Shown one piece after another: positions 37,173-51,000 of a DNA stretch of 64,000 bases. The first letter of the stretch is position 1; every line of letters begins with the position of its first letter. Source of the stretch: Bagarius yarrelli (lineage: Eukaryota > Chordata > Actinopteri > Siluriformes > Sisoridae); contig VCAZ01000039.1 in assembly GCA_005784505.1 (NCBI GenBank), forward strand, positions 1,866,001 to 1,930,000, in the 5' to 3' direction. A model generated the notes under the pieces. The model worked only from the letters and a program-made list of their open reading frames with translations, was not told the origin of the DNA and made no database searches. Made by a program: the position numbers and the translations under genes.

Positions 37173-38018
37173 TTTATCTAGAATGGCTTTGTTGAAGCTC
37201 TTCTAAAGCTAAGCGACCCGAACTCTTCTCTAGTATGACAATACCCCTGTGCACAAAGCCACTGATCTCCATAAAGACATGCTGGTGTAAAGTCCTCACC
37301 TCAAACCCACTCAACACATTTGGGATGAACTGAAACCCTGACTGCACCCCAAACCTCCTCACCTGAACATTAGGGTCTGATCTCACTAATACAACACACA
37401 ATCTAGTGGGAAATTAGTTATGACTTTATAGGAGTAAGAGTGCAACTAAATTTGGAATAAAATGATAAAGAATAACTTAAAAAGCTTGACATTGTCAAAA
37501 TGATTGCAAAAAAAATGTCAAGTTTTTAAAAAGAAAGCATTCGATCCGAAGCAGAATGAAGAAACTTTGGTGTGTATTTACATGTCTTTATTTTACATTT
37601 CATGTTAAATATCTTATCATTCAGTCTTTTTTTAAGTCATTTGTCCAGCTTGGGATAATGAACCCCATTCTGTTAACAGTGTTAGTACAAATATTTGCAT
37701 GTTTCTATAAATAAACACAGAGTTTCATTACAGTCTGTGTATATTTTGCAGTGTGTGTGTACGTAGAGGTCATTGCCTTCCAGCAAGCTTACAGGTCTGT
37801 AAGGTTATTCAGTCCATCGTGACCGGTAAGGTCAATTTTTTTTTTTTTTTTATCATATACTGTATATTTAGAAACAATATAAATGATCGTTCCCTCAGGC
37901 AACCTGTACTTTATCACTCAGATCTATTTATTCACTTTTAAGAGCCATGTTTTTGAAACAACATCATACTGTGTTTTTCAATTATTGCTTCTTCCTCATT
38001 TTCTTCCAGACGAACACA

Positions 38019-38050
<32 letters not shown>

Positions 38051-39734
38051 TCATTTATCATTCATAATTATGTTTAGATAGAAAAAAAAACTTTTCCCCC
38101 AAACTAATTGCATATACTGTAAACTTTTTTTTTTTAATATATATTTTATGTAACTTCTTGCTGCTGAGTTGGAATAGAAATAGAGGTTTAAACTCTTGGG
38201 ATTTGTATGTTGGCTGTGAGCTTTTAGTTTGCCCATAATTAGAGCAAATTTGAATAAAAATCTGCGTTAGGATTACATCTGACCCATTTCGTCTGTACAA
38301 GGAGTGCAGATATTCTGCCGGAGTTTAGAAAAGACTGAGTAACTAGATTAATTAGCTAGAGGGTCGCTTTAGGAAATAATAGAATATTAACTCATATCTG
38401 TATTTCTAAAATCCGTCAACAAAAAAAACAAAACTGAATGAATGAAGTCAGTTTATCTTTTACCATTTGGTGTAAAGTGAGCGACTGGAAGTGTGTACAC
38501 TCTTTACACAGCTGTAAAAACCCTAACCCTACAGCTAAGCAGGGGAGCCGCTAGCAATTTTTTTGGGCCCTATAAGAGAATATGAGGTTGGTCCCTCTAC
38601 AGAACACTAACATTCTGTTACTACTAATAAAACCCTCATCCACATTTATGGGCTTTTGGTTGACAGAGAAGGGTTCTGGAACGATGCGTATTTTTAGGAG
38701 GTCTGTTATGCTCCTGTATGGGTCTCTCAAACACTAAACGACCACCAAGCTGCCACTGGTGCCATAAGCAAAGCCATCGATCTATAACTGAATAAAAACT
38801 GGAACAAAGGTGGATGTTACCGTCAGCCGTACCCAGTAATAGGCTCCTGATCCACCACAGCCCTAAGGTAAGATTTTACCTCTGCAAACCATTGTGCTGA
38901 CTTAATACAGACAGTCTGAGCAGCTGAGTACTTGGTCAGCTGTAAGTGACAGCCCATCCTGTACTATTTGGAATATAACGGATTGTTTATTATTTATTTA
39001 TGCTTTTACTTACCAAGACAGAAACCAGGAAGAGGGAAGGTTTTTTTATCTATTTGTATTCTTTCCAGTGTGCGTGGCACATTTACCCTTTTGCCTCGCA
39101 TTGATTAACTGGAACTGGTCTGTTACAGCCCCTGACAGTGTAACCCCTTCTGACAGCCACCATTCTCCAGAGCATGACCACACCACAGCTGACAGAATGC
39201 CCAGAAAGCAACCAAACTAAGAGGAAAGGAAATGATGGATGACTGCATTGTAGCATTCACAACATGGACGTTACACTAAAAAACGTTGGGTTATTCACCG
39301 TAGCTAGTAGCTGGGTTAAATATGTCGGGTAATTATGTTTGGGGGTTTTTTTTAATTTATTTATTTATTGGATTGTTTGTATAACAACGCGACCAGTTAG
39401 GTTAAAATAAAAATTTTAACGCTCGACCAGCACTAACGACACAGAAGATACACGAGTAAGTTAATGTCATACATTTATGTGCTATTTTTTCTTTACAGAA
39501 AGACTTTAAACCCTTACACATTATTATTGTCACATTTTTGCCACAAATATGTCTATTTATAACTTTCCCGCCTGTCGACTGCTTTTTGACCGATTTATAT
39601 CTGTGACTAAAGACACCTACGCTTGTTTTATAACCAAGACAAAATATTCAACATTTTAACTATGAAGTTGTAATGATAAACGTTGTGACTTTATATCGCT
39701 TTAATGGTAAGTTAGTGACAGTTTCCATTACTGG
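37173..39734. other. No gene recognised
   Basis: Contains a poly-T run (37834-37849) and (CA)n (38019-38050). 37174-37401 resembles decayed repeat sequence with a minus frame but no recognised domain. Confidence 0.4.
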
Positions 39735-40045
39735 TCAGTTCACTTTGGTCTTCCTCTTTACCTTCTGCCTGGTAGCTTCATTTCAAACATCCTCCTACCA
39801 ATATATTCACTATCCCTCCTCTGTACATGTCCAAACCACCTCAATCTGTCTTCCCTGACTTTCTCCCCAAAAGCTCTAACATGAGCCGTCCCCCGATGAA
39901 CTCGTTCCTAATCCTGTCCAACCTCATCACTCCTTAAGAAAACCTCAACATCTTCAGCTCTGCTACCTGTCTCTTCCTCAGTGCCACTGTCTCTAAACCA
40001 GACATCATAGCTGCTCTCACCACTGTCTTGTACACCTTCCCCTTG
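39735..40045 (-). pseudogene. Non-LTR retrotransposon RT C-terminal fragment, second copy
   Basis: Closely parallels 26930-27220 on the minus strand (SGLETVAL-type and EYIGRRML-type segments) with its own frameshifts. The two copies are in the same orientation about 13 kb apart. Confidence 0.8.
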
Positions 40046-41224
40046 GATTATCTGTTAAGTCATTTTTGAACCAACTGTTTTAAGTGAATAGCTATGAAAG
40101 AAAAATAAGATTAGAAAATCAGGTTCTATTGCAAATTTTATCACCAAAATTTATGCACAGATTAATAACTTATTAGTAATAGATATATTATTTGTCTTCT
40201 ATTTTACCATATATACATGTAAGCCTTGCTTTTAGTAATAAGGGAAAAATAATAGATCAGACTGAGATCTTTCTATAGAAACGCCTGATTTATTTCATTC
40301 ACACAATCCATGAAGCTTTGTAATAACCTTTTAATCACCAATAACCAATAGTCCAAATAGGCACTAACAAAGTCTCTGGGGAACCAGAATGGGAATTCGA
40401 TCCACAAAAACCTTTAGCATGTAATATGAATGTTTCTGGTGTGTGTATATAGACCAAATGAATCAATATCAAATTTCTTTGGGTTATTATTAACTCTGTA
40501 TTGATGAATAATGTTGGAACAGGATAGCCCAATAACTCTAAAGGCCACTTCTTACTCCAAAAAATAGAAAAATAGAAAAACCCTAAATGTAAAACTGTTT
40601 TATCTTTATATTTTAAGTATATTTTCGTAGTTAAATAAGCATAATGCGTTCTAAGACTTTTATTTTTGACTTTCTTTTTGACTGTTCATCTAAACGAGGC
40701 TGTTAGATCCTTGAATTAATTCACAGGATCTTTTGCGGGACCCTAATTGAGAAAATATGGAGCAGGTTTTCTTTAAACTGAACTAATACAAAACAGAAAG
40801 GAAGCGAGAGAAAAAGAGGAAGATAGTAATATTGCCCCCTACAGGTCTCAGCATCATTGTACAAGCTCAATTTCTGTTTAACTTTTAATTTTTTAGTTAT
40901 ACTTGCGAGAGAGAGAGAGAGAGAAATTTATAACATATTATTAAACATATTGTCATAATAAAATTCCTAATTATTCCTAAATCCTTTCACATTCCTAAAT
41001 GTGAAACTGTGAAACCAAATGTAAAACCATTCCATTCCTAAATGTGAAACTTTATATTGATCACCACTAAGGGCCTTACTATGGTTTCAAAACCTCCTAT
41101 TTAATCCCCCTTGGGGGAAAAGTGTTTCCCAAGGGTGATTATTTATTTATTTATTTATTAATTTGTTAATATTTTTGATTTGCTCAATTATTTTTCAAGA
41201 AAAATTGGCCTTAGTAAAAGTAGG

Positions 41225-42080
41225 GAATTGGATTACACGGGACATACACAGTTTAGGCATAACATGACCTCCTGCCTAATATTATGTTGACCCCTTTTTG
41301 CTGACAAACAGCTTAGACCAATCCAGGCATAGACTTTACTAGATCCTAAAGGTGTGCTGTGGTATCTGGCATCAAGAGCAGATCCTGTAAGTCCCGTAAG
41401 TTGCGAGATGGGGCCTTCATGGATCGGGCTTGTTTGTACAGCACATCCCACAAATGCTCGACTAGATTAAGATCTGGAATTTGGAGGCCAAGTCAGAACC
41501 TTAAACTTGTGGCTGTGCTCCTTAAACCATATCTAAACTATTTTTGCTTTGTTGCAATCTTGCTGAAAAAGGCCACAGTCATCAGGGAATGAAACGGTGT
41601 ACATGGTCTGTAACGATGCTTTGGTAGGTGGAACGTATCCACATAGTAAACTCAACATGGATGGCTAGACTTAGAACAATGCCTAAAGCATTACACTGTT
41701 TTTACCGTCTTGCTTTCTCATAGTGCTTCCTGGTGCCATGTGTTTCCCAGGTAAGCGACATGATTCAGACCAGGTCACCTTCTTCTATTGCTCCATGGTT
41801 CAGTTCTGATGCTCATGTGCCCACTGTTGAAAGATAATTAGGAAAGGCCATGGTATCACTTACTGGTTTAGTAAATCACTTTCCTTCACATCACAAAGCA
41901 GATGTGCTTTCTGCCCGGTTAAGACCTGAAGCACACGCAGTCTGAGCTCAGTGGTCAGTCTCACTCCTAATATAAGATTCCTTTTGTAGCCTCAGTTTCT
42001 TTACCCTGCAGGCTGCAGCCCTGAGAGTTAGACTGATCGAACACAGTCGAACGTTTGATGAAAATTTCAAAGCAAGGACT
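41225..42080 (-). mobile_element. Dispersed teleost repeat of about 850 bp, class unresolved
   Basis: Contains phrases that I recognise as widely repeated in fish genomes: CCTGCCTAATATTATGT, AGGTGTGCTGTGGTATCTGG, CACATCCCACAAATGCTCGA, and AGATCTGGAATTTGGAGGCC. No terminal repeats, tail or intact protein were found, so orientation and class are uncertain. Confidence 0.6.
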
Positions 42081-45000
42081 TTGAGATCACTCCTTACTAG
42101 AGACGAGCAAATCTGGATTCATCTGAGTTAAATAACTCCATCGTTTTATATGACTCACGATTTATAAATCATTCTCTTTTACTCATTTACTCGGATCAGT
42201 TGAGTCCTAAGTTATTTTGTTGCTAACAACAATGTAGATAAATAGAAACTGAGAATTACAACATTTAAGTGTTCTAAGTAGTTGTTAGCTAGTACATGTA
42301 GGAACAAGTAGCTGACTGGGTTGTTCAGGAAACGTCCCACATAGTCCAAAACATAAGAGACTGATTCACACAGGTACTGATTCATTTGATTCATCTAAGC
42401 TGTGGGATTTAGTGAAACAGTCGGACTTGTAGGGGGAATCTGGGGGTTTCAGTGTGTGACATTTACACATTCAAGGATTTGTTGGGTGCCCTCTAGTGGA
42501 AGTACCATGGCAAAAGCAGTCGGAATCCCTACTGGCTTATTTGACTCAAAGGACTTATAAGACGAGTGATTTAGATCGATTTGAATTCCCAAATGGATTT
42601 GGTTTTCTTATCTCTACTTTTGCAATCCTTTGGTGTGTGTGGGAGGAGTTGTGTATTACTTGTTTTATCTACGATCGAGCAGTATGTGCACTGCCAGACA
42701 GAAACCCGGGCACTGTGCCATCGTGTGTTTTAAATAAACAAACCCGCCTAAGTTTAAATATAGTCAAACAACACACACACACACACACAGTCAGTATGAC
42801 ACACTGTGAAATCTCTTCCTTATTGTCACACTAATATCACTGCTTCACCACATCCATATATAAACAGTAATCGGCTGAGCATGACGAGACTGCTATAATC
42901 TATTCCATATCAACGTTTGTATATCTAAAATATTTATATCGAAACAGTTGGAGGTGTAACAGCTTGTGCAAGAATGCAAATATTCGAAGATACCCCACCC
43001 CCACACCCACCTCACCCCCCCACCCCCGTGGTATGATTTTCAAGTGGGAAATATAAATTTTAATGCAGAATATGAAGTCACAATAGTTTATAAAATGAAA
43101 TGCAGGACCCGCTGCAGCCACCAAAAAAGACTGAAGATCAGAGTTATTGTTTCACTGTCATGTTTTTTAGTTATTATATGTTGATATTGTTTTTTTGTAT
43201 TTATATGTCTTTATATTCTTTATGTCATCTAATATATATATCAAATTTGAAAGATAGTTGCCCCTATATGAAAATTTGAAGTTGAGCCCCCTAAAAAAAG
43301 AATTTTACCCCAATAGCTCTGTCCCTACGATTAAAACTAGGAATTATCTAAAAAAACAGTTAATCAATCAATTGAATTGAATGTTTATTAAGTCGTTAAT
43401 GTAATTCTTTTAAATTTAATTCAGCAATTTATATCAATCAGATTCAGCGATATACCCCGCAATGCGAATATTGTCCACTAGAGGGAACCAAAGAGAAGAC
43501 AACAAAAGGCATAACTTACATCGCAACAGTCCAATCACATTATTGAATCGCTAATAACAAAAGTGGAAGGGTCCGGGCACTCGTTTAGATTTTTTAACAG
43601 CCAATTAGAGCTCACCATCAAATCGCATGCTGTTTATACATTTTACGGAACTACTATTTTGTCTGGCACCCTGCACATACAAGCCTAGTACGGTTATGTA
43701 TTACAGGACAAGTTTTGGATGTTTATATGACTAGCAGTGGAAATGTACAACTAAATGGTTACATTCTGTTATTATTAGATGCTTATCTTTAGCTTTATAT
43801 CGTTACGTAGATATATCGTTACATGGTTACATGGTGCCTGATATGGTGCCGTGAGTGTAAATACTGCCTTACTGTTACTATATGTCTGTTGGTATAACTC
43901 GACTGTGAAACTGCCTTAGATTGCTATGCCTAAAAAAACATGGCTGATTCCTCTAGAAGTTTCTTTATTAGATTCAATATTTCATTGTGTTTATTTTCAA
44001 ATATAGACAGATTTATCTGATTTTTTTTTAACCATCATACCAGGGGACAAAGAGCAGCAGAGGTTAACCTGACACCCTATAAATGTCAAATGTTGTGCCA
44101 TGCAGCCAGAGACAGTTTGATGGCTTAACCTTTAACCGAGTGCACTGTTTACAAGGGACGTGTGGTCACCAGTTATCGTTAAAAAAAATATCTGTATTAC
44201 TCCAATTATTTAGGCTGTATTTACACAGCATTCATCAAGTGACCCCATTCCGATATTATATACTATCTGTTCTAAAATATAGTACAGATAGTATATGACC
44301 CACAATAGTGTAAGCAGGGAATCATTCCGATATTTTCAGATCGGATTTAGGCCTCATCGGATATAAATCAGATACATGCCTTAGCTTCTAATGTATAAGC
44401 AGACAGTATCGGATTTTCACCTGTAGTTTTAACTTCCTTTTCCAGTCAGTACGTCTACCTCAGGTTGTCTTGTTGTGTATAGTGTAAATGCAGGTATTGG
44501 ATATCGGATACGTTTTAAAAGATGGTGTAAAAAGTCAGATATAGTCACAAAATCGAAATTGGGGTTTAAGGTCTGCAGTGTAAATAAAGCTTCAGTCCGC
44601 TTCATTCAGCAAATGACACCATGAAGATACCCAGGACATTGTAGGGAAACAGCTGATCTTTATTAAATACTATATAAACCTGATTTTAAAGCTAGCTGTG
44701 ATATTCTGAGCCCAGGGTGTGTAAACCTATTTTTGTTTTTGAAAATCTTAATTAAATACTGTAATGCTGTGTAGTAATAATCTGACAGTTCATTGTTAAA
44801 AGTAGATTGAACTAGTAATTATACAGAAGAATGAATTAATAGTGGCTCACATTAGATTATATTTTAAAAAGCTAAACATGCGTTAACAGCAAAAGAGATC
44901 AGTGTTAACGAAATTACACACATCACCTCTAAGCTAAATTATTAACTAAGATAAATAGACAAGTTAATATGGATAAATATTTAAATAGTTTTTTGGGTTT

Positions 45001-45574
45001 TTTTTTTTTTAATTAGATGAAAGTTCAGATTCAAGAAGAGTGACCACATGACCACTGATGACATCAGGCATCAGTTTGACAAAAAAAACACCACAGCACA
45101 ACCAGACTTGGTGGTGTAGCATCACGTTTTTTTTTTTTTTGCAAACTCAAACTCGGTGCTGTGGATGGTATATAACCAGATTACATTTAATCTGAAATAA
45201 TTCCTCAGAATGACTCGCTGTTGCCTGATTAAACAACTGTCATACCCGAACATTACCAATACCGTGTGTTTAAACAGTATGCTAAAGGTGATGTTTTGAA
45301 AGTTATGTCATGTCTTCCATGGTCTTATCTTAGTCTAGTCTTGTGAATCCTAAATGAATGTTATTAACACTGATTCCCATGATACATTAAAGCCCTAGCA
45401 TTCATTTACACTGATGTCATTTGGTAGAGCAACTCAAATTTATCCTATTTATACGTTTAAGGGTTAATCCTAGGCCTGGGACTCAAACTCACCACCAGAT
45501 CAAAACTTACACTATGAAACTACTACATGAAAGTGTTTTCCTTCATTTAGAAGAGTGTGTTTGTTTTTTAGCAG
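42081..45574. other. No gene recognised
   Basis: Holds (CA)n at 42769-42789, a C-rich patch with CCCACCCC at 42992-43026, and a region 44190-44600 rich in GATCGGAT/ATCGGATA phrases that looks like a decayed DNA element. No exon supported. Confidence 0.4.
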
Positions 45575-45840
45575 GATTTAGATTAGATTAGATTCAACTT
45601 TCTTGTCATAATGCAAGGTACATGTACAGAGCCAATGAAATGCAGTTAGCATCTAACCAGAAGTGCAGAAGTGTCTTATTTACAATAAATAGCAATGTAA
45701 TAAATAGGGTATGGGGGTGATAATTACAGAGGTGGGGGTAAATAATGTACAGAAGGTATATGGATAGAATATAGAGGTGTAACAATAGATAGTTGCAGAA
45801 GTAATTAAAATACTGTATATACAGCTGTTCAGTGCATTTA
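45575..45840 (-). mobile_element. Non-LTR retroelement 3' end, reverse copy
   Basis: Reverse of the tail at 25545-25705: AGATTAGATTCAACTTTCTT, GCAAGGTACATGTACAGAGC and CAATGAAATGCAGTTAGCAT. It extends further upstream than that copy, with ACAGAGGTGGGGGTAAATAA-like sequence. Confidence 0.72.
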
Positions 45841-46406
45841 CAGTGTAGACAGGTATTCATAGGCCAAAGGTCATACGCAGGTCATAAATTTTGCAATGCG
45901 AACATCGTTCTGCCCTGGCGTGTCACTACAAACAGTTGGTATATAATCGATGTTACTAAAGGCGTTGCGTTCACTGCCACATCATATCACATACAGAATA
46001 CAGATATAATAAATGCACCTGTACCAAAAATCTAAAACGGTAATATATAAAAGTCGAAGTGGCGTAAACAAAGATGCGTTTAAAGATCTGTTCTGTAATG
46101 AGCAATACTGGAACGCACATCAGTGGGGATTTTTTTCTATAACTAGAAAAAAAAACTAGGAAGTGTGCCAGTATGAGTTTTTTAGCAGGTTGCATATGAG
46201 CATACGGACAAGGACAGTCGTCCTTTACAGCCAATTTGACTCCCAGATTATCCAGACCGCCGTCTAATCCACCTAGGAATAAATGCTAACCCCCGAAGTG
46301 TTTGTAGCCGATTAACCTTTCCACTGAAGGAGAACGTGATACGAGTGAGTCGGGGAAATAAATTGTAAACAAACTGTGACTCACAGAACATGCCGTGTGT
46401 GTGCCG

Positions 46407-46598
46407 GGGAAGTGGTGGCTCATGGTTAAGGTGTTGGATTACCAACCCGAAGACTGTAAATTCGATTCCCAGCTCCACCAAGCCACAACTGAGCGAGGGG
46501 CCCCTTAGCAAGGCCCTTAACCCCCAATTGCTCAGTTGTATAAATGAGATAAATGTAAGTCGCTCTGGATAAGAGCGTCTGCCAAATGCCGTAAATGT
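46407..46598 (+). mobile_element. tRNA-derived SINE, full length
   Basis: Intact A box (CATGGTTAAGGTGTTGGATT), B box (AATTCGATTCC), centre and tail GTCTGCCAAATGCCG, running into (GT)n at 46598-46618. It ends about 800 bp beyond the mthfr stop codon. Confidence 0.93.
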
Positions 46599-46619
46599 GT
46601 GTGTGTGTGTGTGTGTGTT
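46598..46619. repeat. (GT)n microsatellite at a SINE tail
   Basis: About eleven GT units follow directly on the SINE tail GTAAATG, a frequent source of new microsatellites. Confidence 0.88.
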
Positions 46620-46919
46620 ATGTATGACAGGGAGACAGTGGTGACAGAGCTGTCACCTTCTTCATCTTATCATGTCTTAGGTAAAGAATGACGTTTTTAT
46701 CCAGAAATATATACATATACATAAAAATATCATTTGTTTGAGAAAATGACATCACATCTGCTGATGAGCTCAAGCCCAATCACTTGTGACTCTGATAAGG
46801 GTTTTAACCTTTACTCTTGTTCTATATCATAATCCAGCTGTGTTTAAACAGATTCTACAACACGGCATAAAACAATAAAAAAATTACATAAAACATGTGT
46901 TGGTGCGCAGAAAATTCAT

Positions 46920-46925
46920 TTTATT
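46920..46925 (-). terminator. Candidate mthfr polyadenylation signal AATAAA (minus strand)
   Basis: TTTATT on the plus strand reads AATAAA on the mthfr strand, about 470 nt after the stop codon. Several near-variants lie between it and the stop, so the true site is uncertain. Confidence 0.3.
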
Positions 46926-47394
46926 ATTTACCAGCAACTTAGAAAAACTGTAAATAAATAAAACAAAGTAATCCGAGTATGAAATGATCCGAATAGAAAA
47001 CGAAAAGCAACTCGTGTTTTTCAGATTATGACAGTAATTAATTACTTTTAACACACATGGCCTTGGATAAGTTTTGGTTGTTTTTTTTGTGTTTCGGATG
47101 ACAAAAATTTCCAAAACATCCGAAAATCCTTAAACTTTCTTTTTATAAATATCATTAAAATCAGGTAAAAAAAAATTCATAATAGTAATTTAAGTGCTAT
47201 CAAAATGAAAGGCAAAATAATGATGCAGTATTTAATATACTATGGCTTACAACCATATTTCCTTAATAATTCTTTTTTTTTTTTTTTAACAAACCACTCA
47301 ACATGAATGACTTAAAACCACACGCTGCATTGGATTTTACTGAGTCTCCAGTTTCGTATGCAGTCCTCAAATACTAAAACTGCAGCGGATTAGA

Positions 47395-47790
47395 CTACTG
47401 GACGTTTTCTTCCAGATGTTCTCCCGGGGTGTCCAGCAGTTGGAACATATCATCGATGATCTGCCACAGACAGCTGTCCAGAGGGAAATCGTTGTCCACT
47501 AGGTTGACCAGGTAGTAGTTATCATGGATGTACTGGATGATCATTCTGGAGGGGGATTCGTCCTCGTACAGTTTTCCCCACTGCTCGATCCACAGTGCAA
47601 ACGCCTCGTCCTGGAGAGAGAGGGAGGGGGACAAAACAACCTACATTATCACGGGTAAGTGTAGATATAACAGATTTCACTTCAGTCTTTCTCGCTAGAC
47701 AATGAAGAGTTATGCAAAAGGTGTAAAGCTTTATAGATAGACAGACAGACAGACAGATAGAAATAGGATAGCTAGATACAGATAGAGAAA

Positions 47791-47826
<36 letters not shown>

Positions 47827-48009
47827 AGAGAAAAAAATAGGATAGCTAGATACAGATAGATAGATAGATAGATAGATAGAGAGAAAAAATAGGATAGCTA
47901 GATACAGATAGAGCAGATAGATAGATAGACAGACAGGACAGAAATAGGATAGCTAGATACAGATAGATAGATAGAGTAAGAAAAATAGGATAGCTAGATA
48001 CAGATAGAG

Positions 48010-48040
<31 letters not shown>

Positions 48041-51000
48041 GAGAAAAATAGGATAGCTAGATACAGATAGAGAGATAGATAGATAGATAGATAGATATAA
48101 AAAAATAGGATAGCTAGATACAGATAGAGAAAATAGATAGATAGACATAGATAGATAGATAGATAGATAAAGTAAGAAAAATAGGATAGATAGATAAAGT
48201 AAGAAAAATAGGATCACTAGACACAGATAGAGAAGATAGATAGATAGATAGATAGATAGAGTAAGAAAAATAGGATAGCTAGATACAGATAGAGAAAATA
48301 GATAGACATAGAGTAAGAAAAATAGGATCGCTAGATACAGATAGATAGATAGATAGATAGGAGACAGCAAGAGAGATTGAATGGAAAAGCAGTCTAATCC
48401 TCTGCTTAAGATGATAGTCTATAGTCAGAGTATAGAGTGAACACACGTTTACCCGCTTATTTATAAAAGTACTCAATTAGAAAATGAATATTTGTTTTAA
48501 AATTTTCACACACAGTCTTCAGACAGGTTTCCCTCCTAGCGTGAAATGAATAGTTTCAAAGTTCACCAAAGTAGGTGTGTTTCCATCAAGTTGTTCAGAA
48601 AAAGCTGATTAGTCACATGGGTTTTTAACATTCACTACGTCAGTTTCTGATGCGATCCGTCAACATGTGCATGAACACACGGTGATGGAAACGTGGAAAA
48701 TAACAGCGCAAATATTTACTCTTTTAATTCCGGCCGAAAAAAGATGTGAGAACACACACCGAACCCTGAAGGTAGATTAGTGTTTATTCTCTAAAGATAA
48801 ATAATAATAACCCATACTGGACTTCACTCGTCAGCCAAGCAATCTGACAGTAAACAGCAGATCTTTTACAATGTTTTGATTCGCTGTAACTTCTAGTAAA
48901 TTCCAGGTCAGCAGTTTATGTAATAATTAAACAAGCTTAGCTAGCACCACATACCTTACTAAAGTCAATGTCACTGTGATCACATCCCTCCCCCTCAATC
49001 TGATGTTTGATCTTAAAATTAACTGAGGTTCTTGACCTGAATGATTTGGTGTTGTGCTGCTGCTTCTATTTGTTTCTATTCTATCCATCTTATTTATAAG
49101 CTTTGTCCTCCTTTACTGATAGTCATGGGAGCATTTGAGTTTGAAAAGGCAGTCCATTTCATAAAAGGTGCTTGTTCTTATGGAGGCCATTTTGGATGCA
49201 GTGTAAGAAATTTTTGCTGTTTCACGCCACTCACAAACTCTGATTCCAGCCATATCAGTAGAAAGCACAGGTTTTCCTATGTACAGTACAGCAGATATTC
49301 ACAAAGTAGCTTAAAAGAGTTTATGAAAACAAAATGTCCACTACAGAGGACACAATTTGACAGACAGCGTCTCAGGAGGATAAAAATGCCTTTTTACACA
49401 GAGCTTATCACCACATACTCGTACAGAGTAAAAAAAACATAAGCTGGCTTAGATACCCAGTCCACATGTTCTATAAATATCAGTTACAACATTTCTGGGA
49501 GGAAAAAAATGGTGAGAGAAAAAGCCGGAAAGGTTGATATTAGGATGGTATTTACAGATTTCAGGGCTGTGTAAATATATTGATACGGCTGACTATCGCA
49601 ATATTTTTTTTTCACGATAGTGTATCGATATTTTAACCTCTAGTATCGATATATTAAATTACATTTAAGTTAATATTAGATTAAAACCCTCAGCACATGT
49701 CAAACCACTTCCTCCTCCGCACCTGTAGATGTCGCTAATACATACGGTCATTATCTTAAAAGCAAACACGGCAGAAAAAATAAAGGGCTTTATTTGTACT
49801 TGTTGTATTTTTAGCCATTTGTTGAACATTTTCTGTGTTGTATTGCAGTATATTCTGATATATTGTATCGTGACCCATGTATTGTGATCTGTATCGTATC
49901 GTAAGGCCCTTGCCAATTACACAGCCCTATTAGATCTTTTGAAAAAAAATTGTGTTTAGGACAGACTAGACATAAAACGTAAAAATTATACGATTATTTA
50001 AAGAAACCGAGTCAATGTTACCAGTGGAAATTTATAGCAGTTAAAATTGCAGTAAAAACGGGAGCAAAGAGATAAATCAGGAAACAGTCAAAAATTGAAA
50101 ACAGGATGCAGAAGTGACTCAGCATCGGGAGGCGAAACATTAAATATCACAAAAGAGCAGACAAGCTAGATTGCAAAATAACGTTATGATAAAATAATGC
50201 AAAACAGCAAATCGGTTCTTTTTCCACAAAACAAATGCAAAGATGCAAAACAAGCAGTTATACCTGCTCATGCCTGCAAATGAGAAGGGTTAGCCAGGGT
50301 TAAAACAGGAAGTATGTAAAAGAACAGACTAAGAATAGCCTACATTCATTTTTAGAGCCGGGGTAAAGTTTGAGCAGTATAAAACATCACACTCAAGGAT
50401 TCCAGAAATTGGTTTTAAGAGTCTTATATAATAATTTGATATGGAATCATACTAACCTTCCAGTACATAAAGCTGACCGGATCCACCACCGTGGGTTGAA
50501 CAATCTCTCTTCCAGGAAAAATCCCCCAGGTTACAGCATTTGGTTGCATATCTGGGGCATTTGTAATATTCTCACCCTGAAGGGAAAAAAAATAATCTGA
50601 TGTGAGGATGATGCTACACAGGATGTAACTAGTATGAACATGAAGCAGTATGAAGGAGGCGTGTTTTACCCGCACGTTGACGATGTGATAGTTCGCACGT
50701 GGCTCATATGTCTTCAAGACTTTAAGGAGTGCATTTACATTTTCGCTTGATGTGAAAAACTCCAGGTATGCCTTTAAAATGGTTGAATTATAACAGTAAT
50801 TATGTATATCAGATAAAAGTAACTTATGAGCCTCATAATGATTTGGCTACCTTTTGGAAGACGTATCCTCCTGGTGGTCCCCATCCTACCACCGGGTCAG
50901 AGGAAGGCTTGCCGTTGATATTTGGCTGGGAGTTGATGGTGAGGATACCTCTACGATTTACTTTCGCTAGTGCATCCTTTAGCATGTTTGTTTCTGGTGC

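Noticed and set aside
47846..48370. 174-codon minus-strand frame
   Set aside because: Translation of the GATA array; it lies in an mthfr intron.
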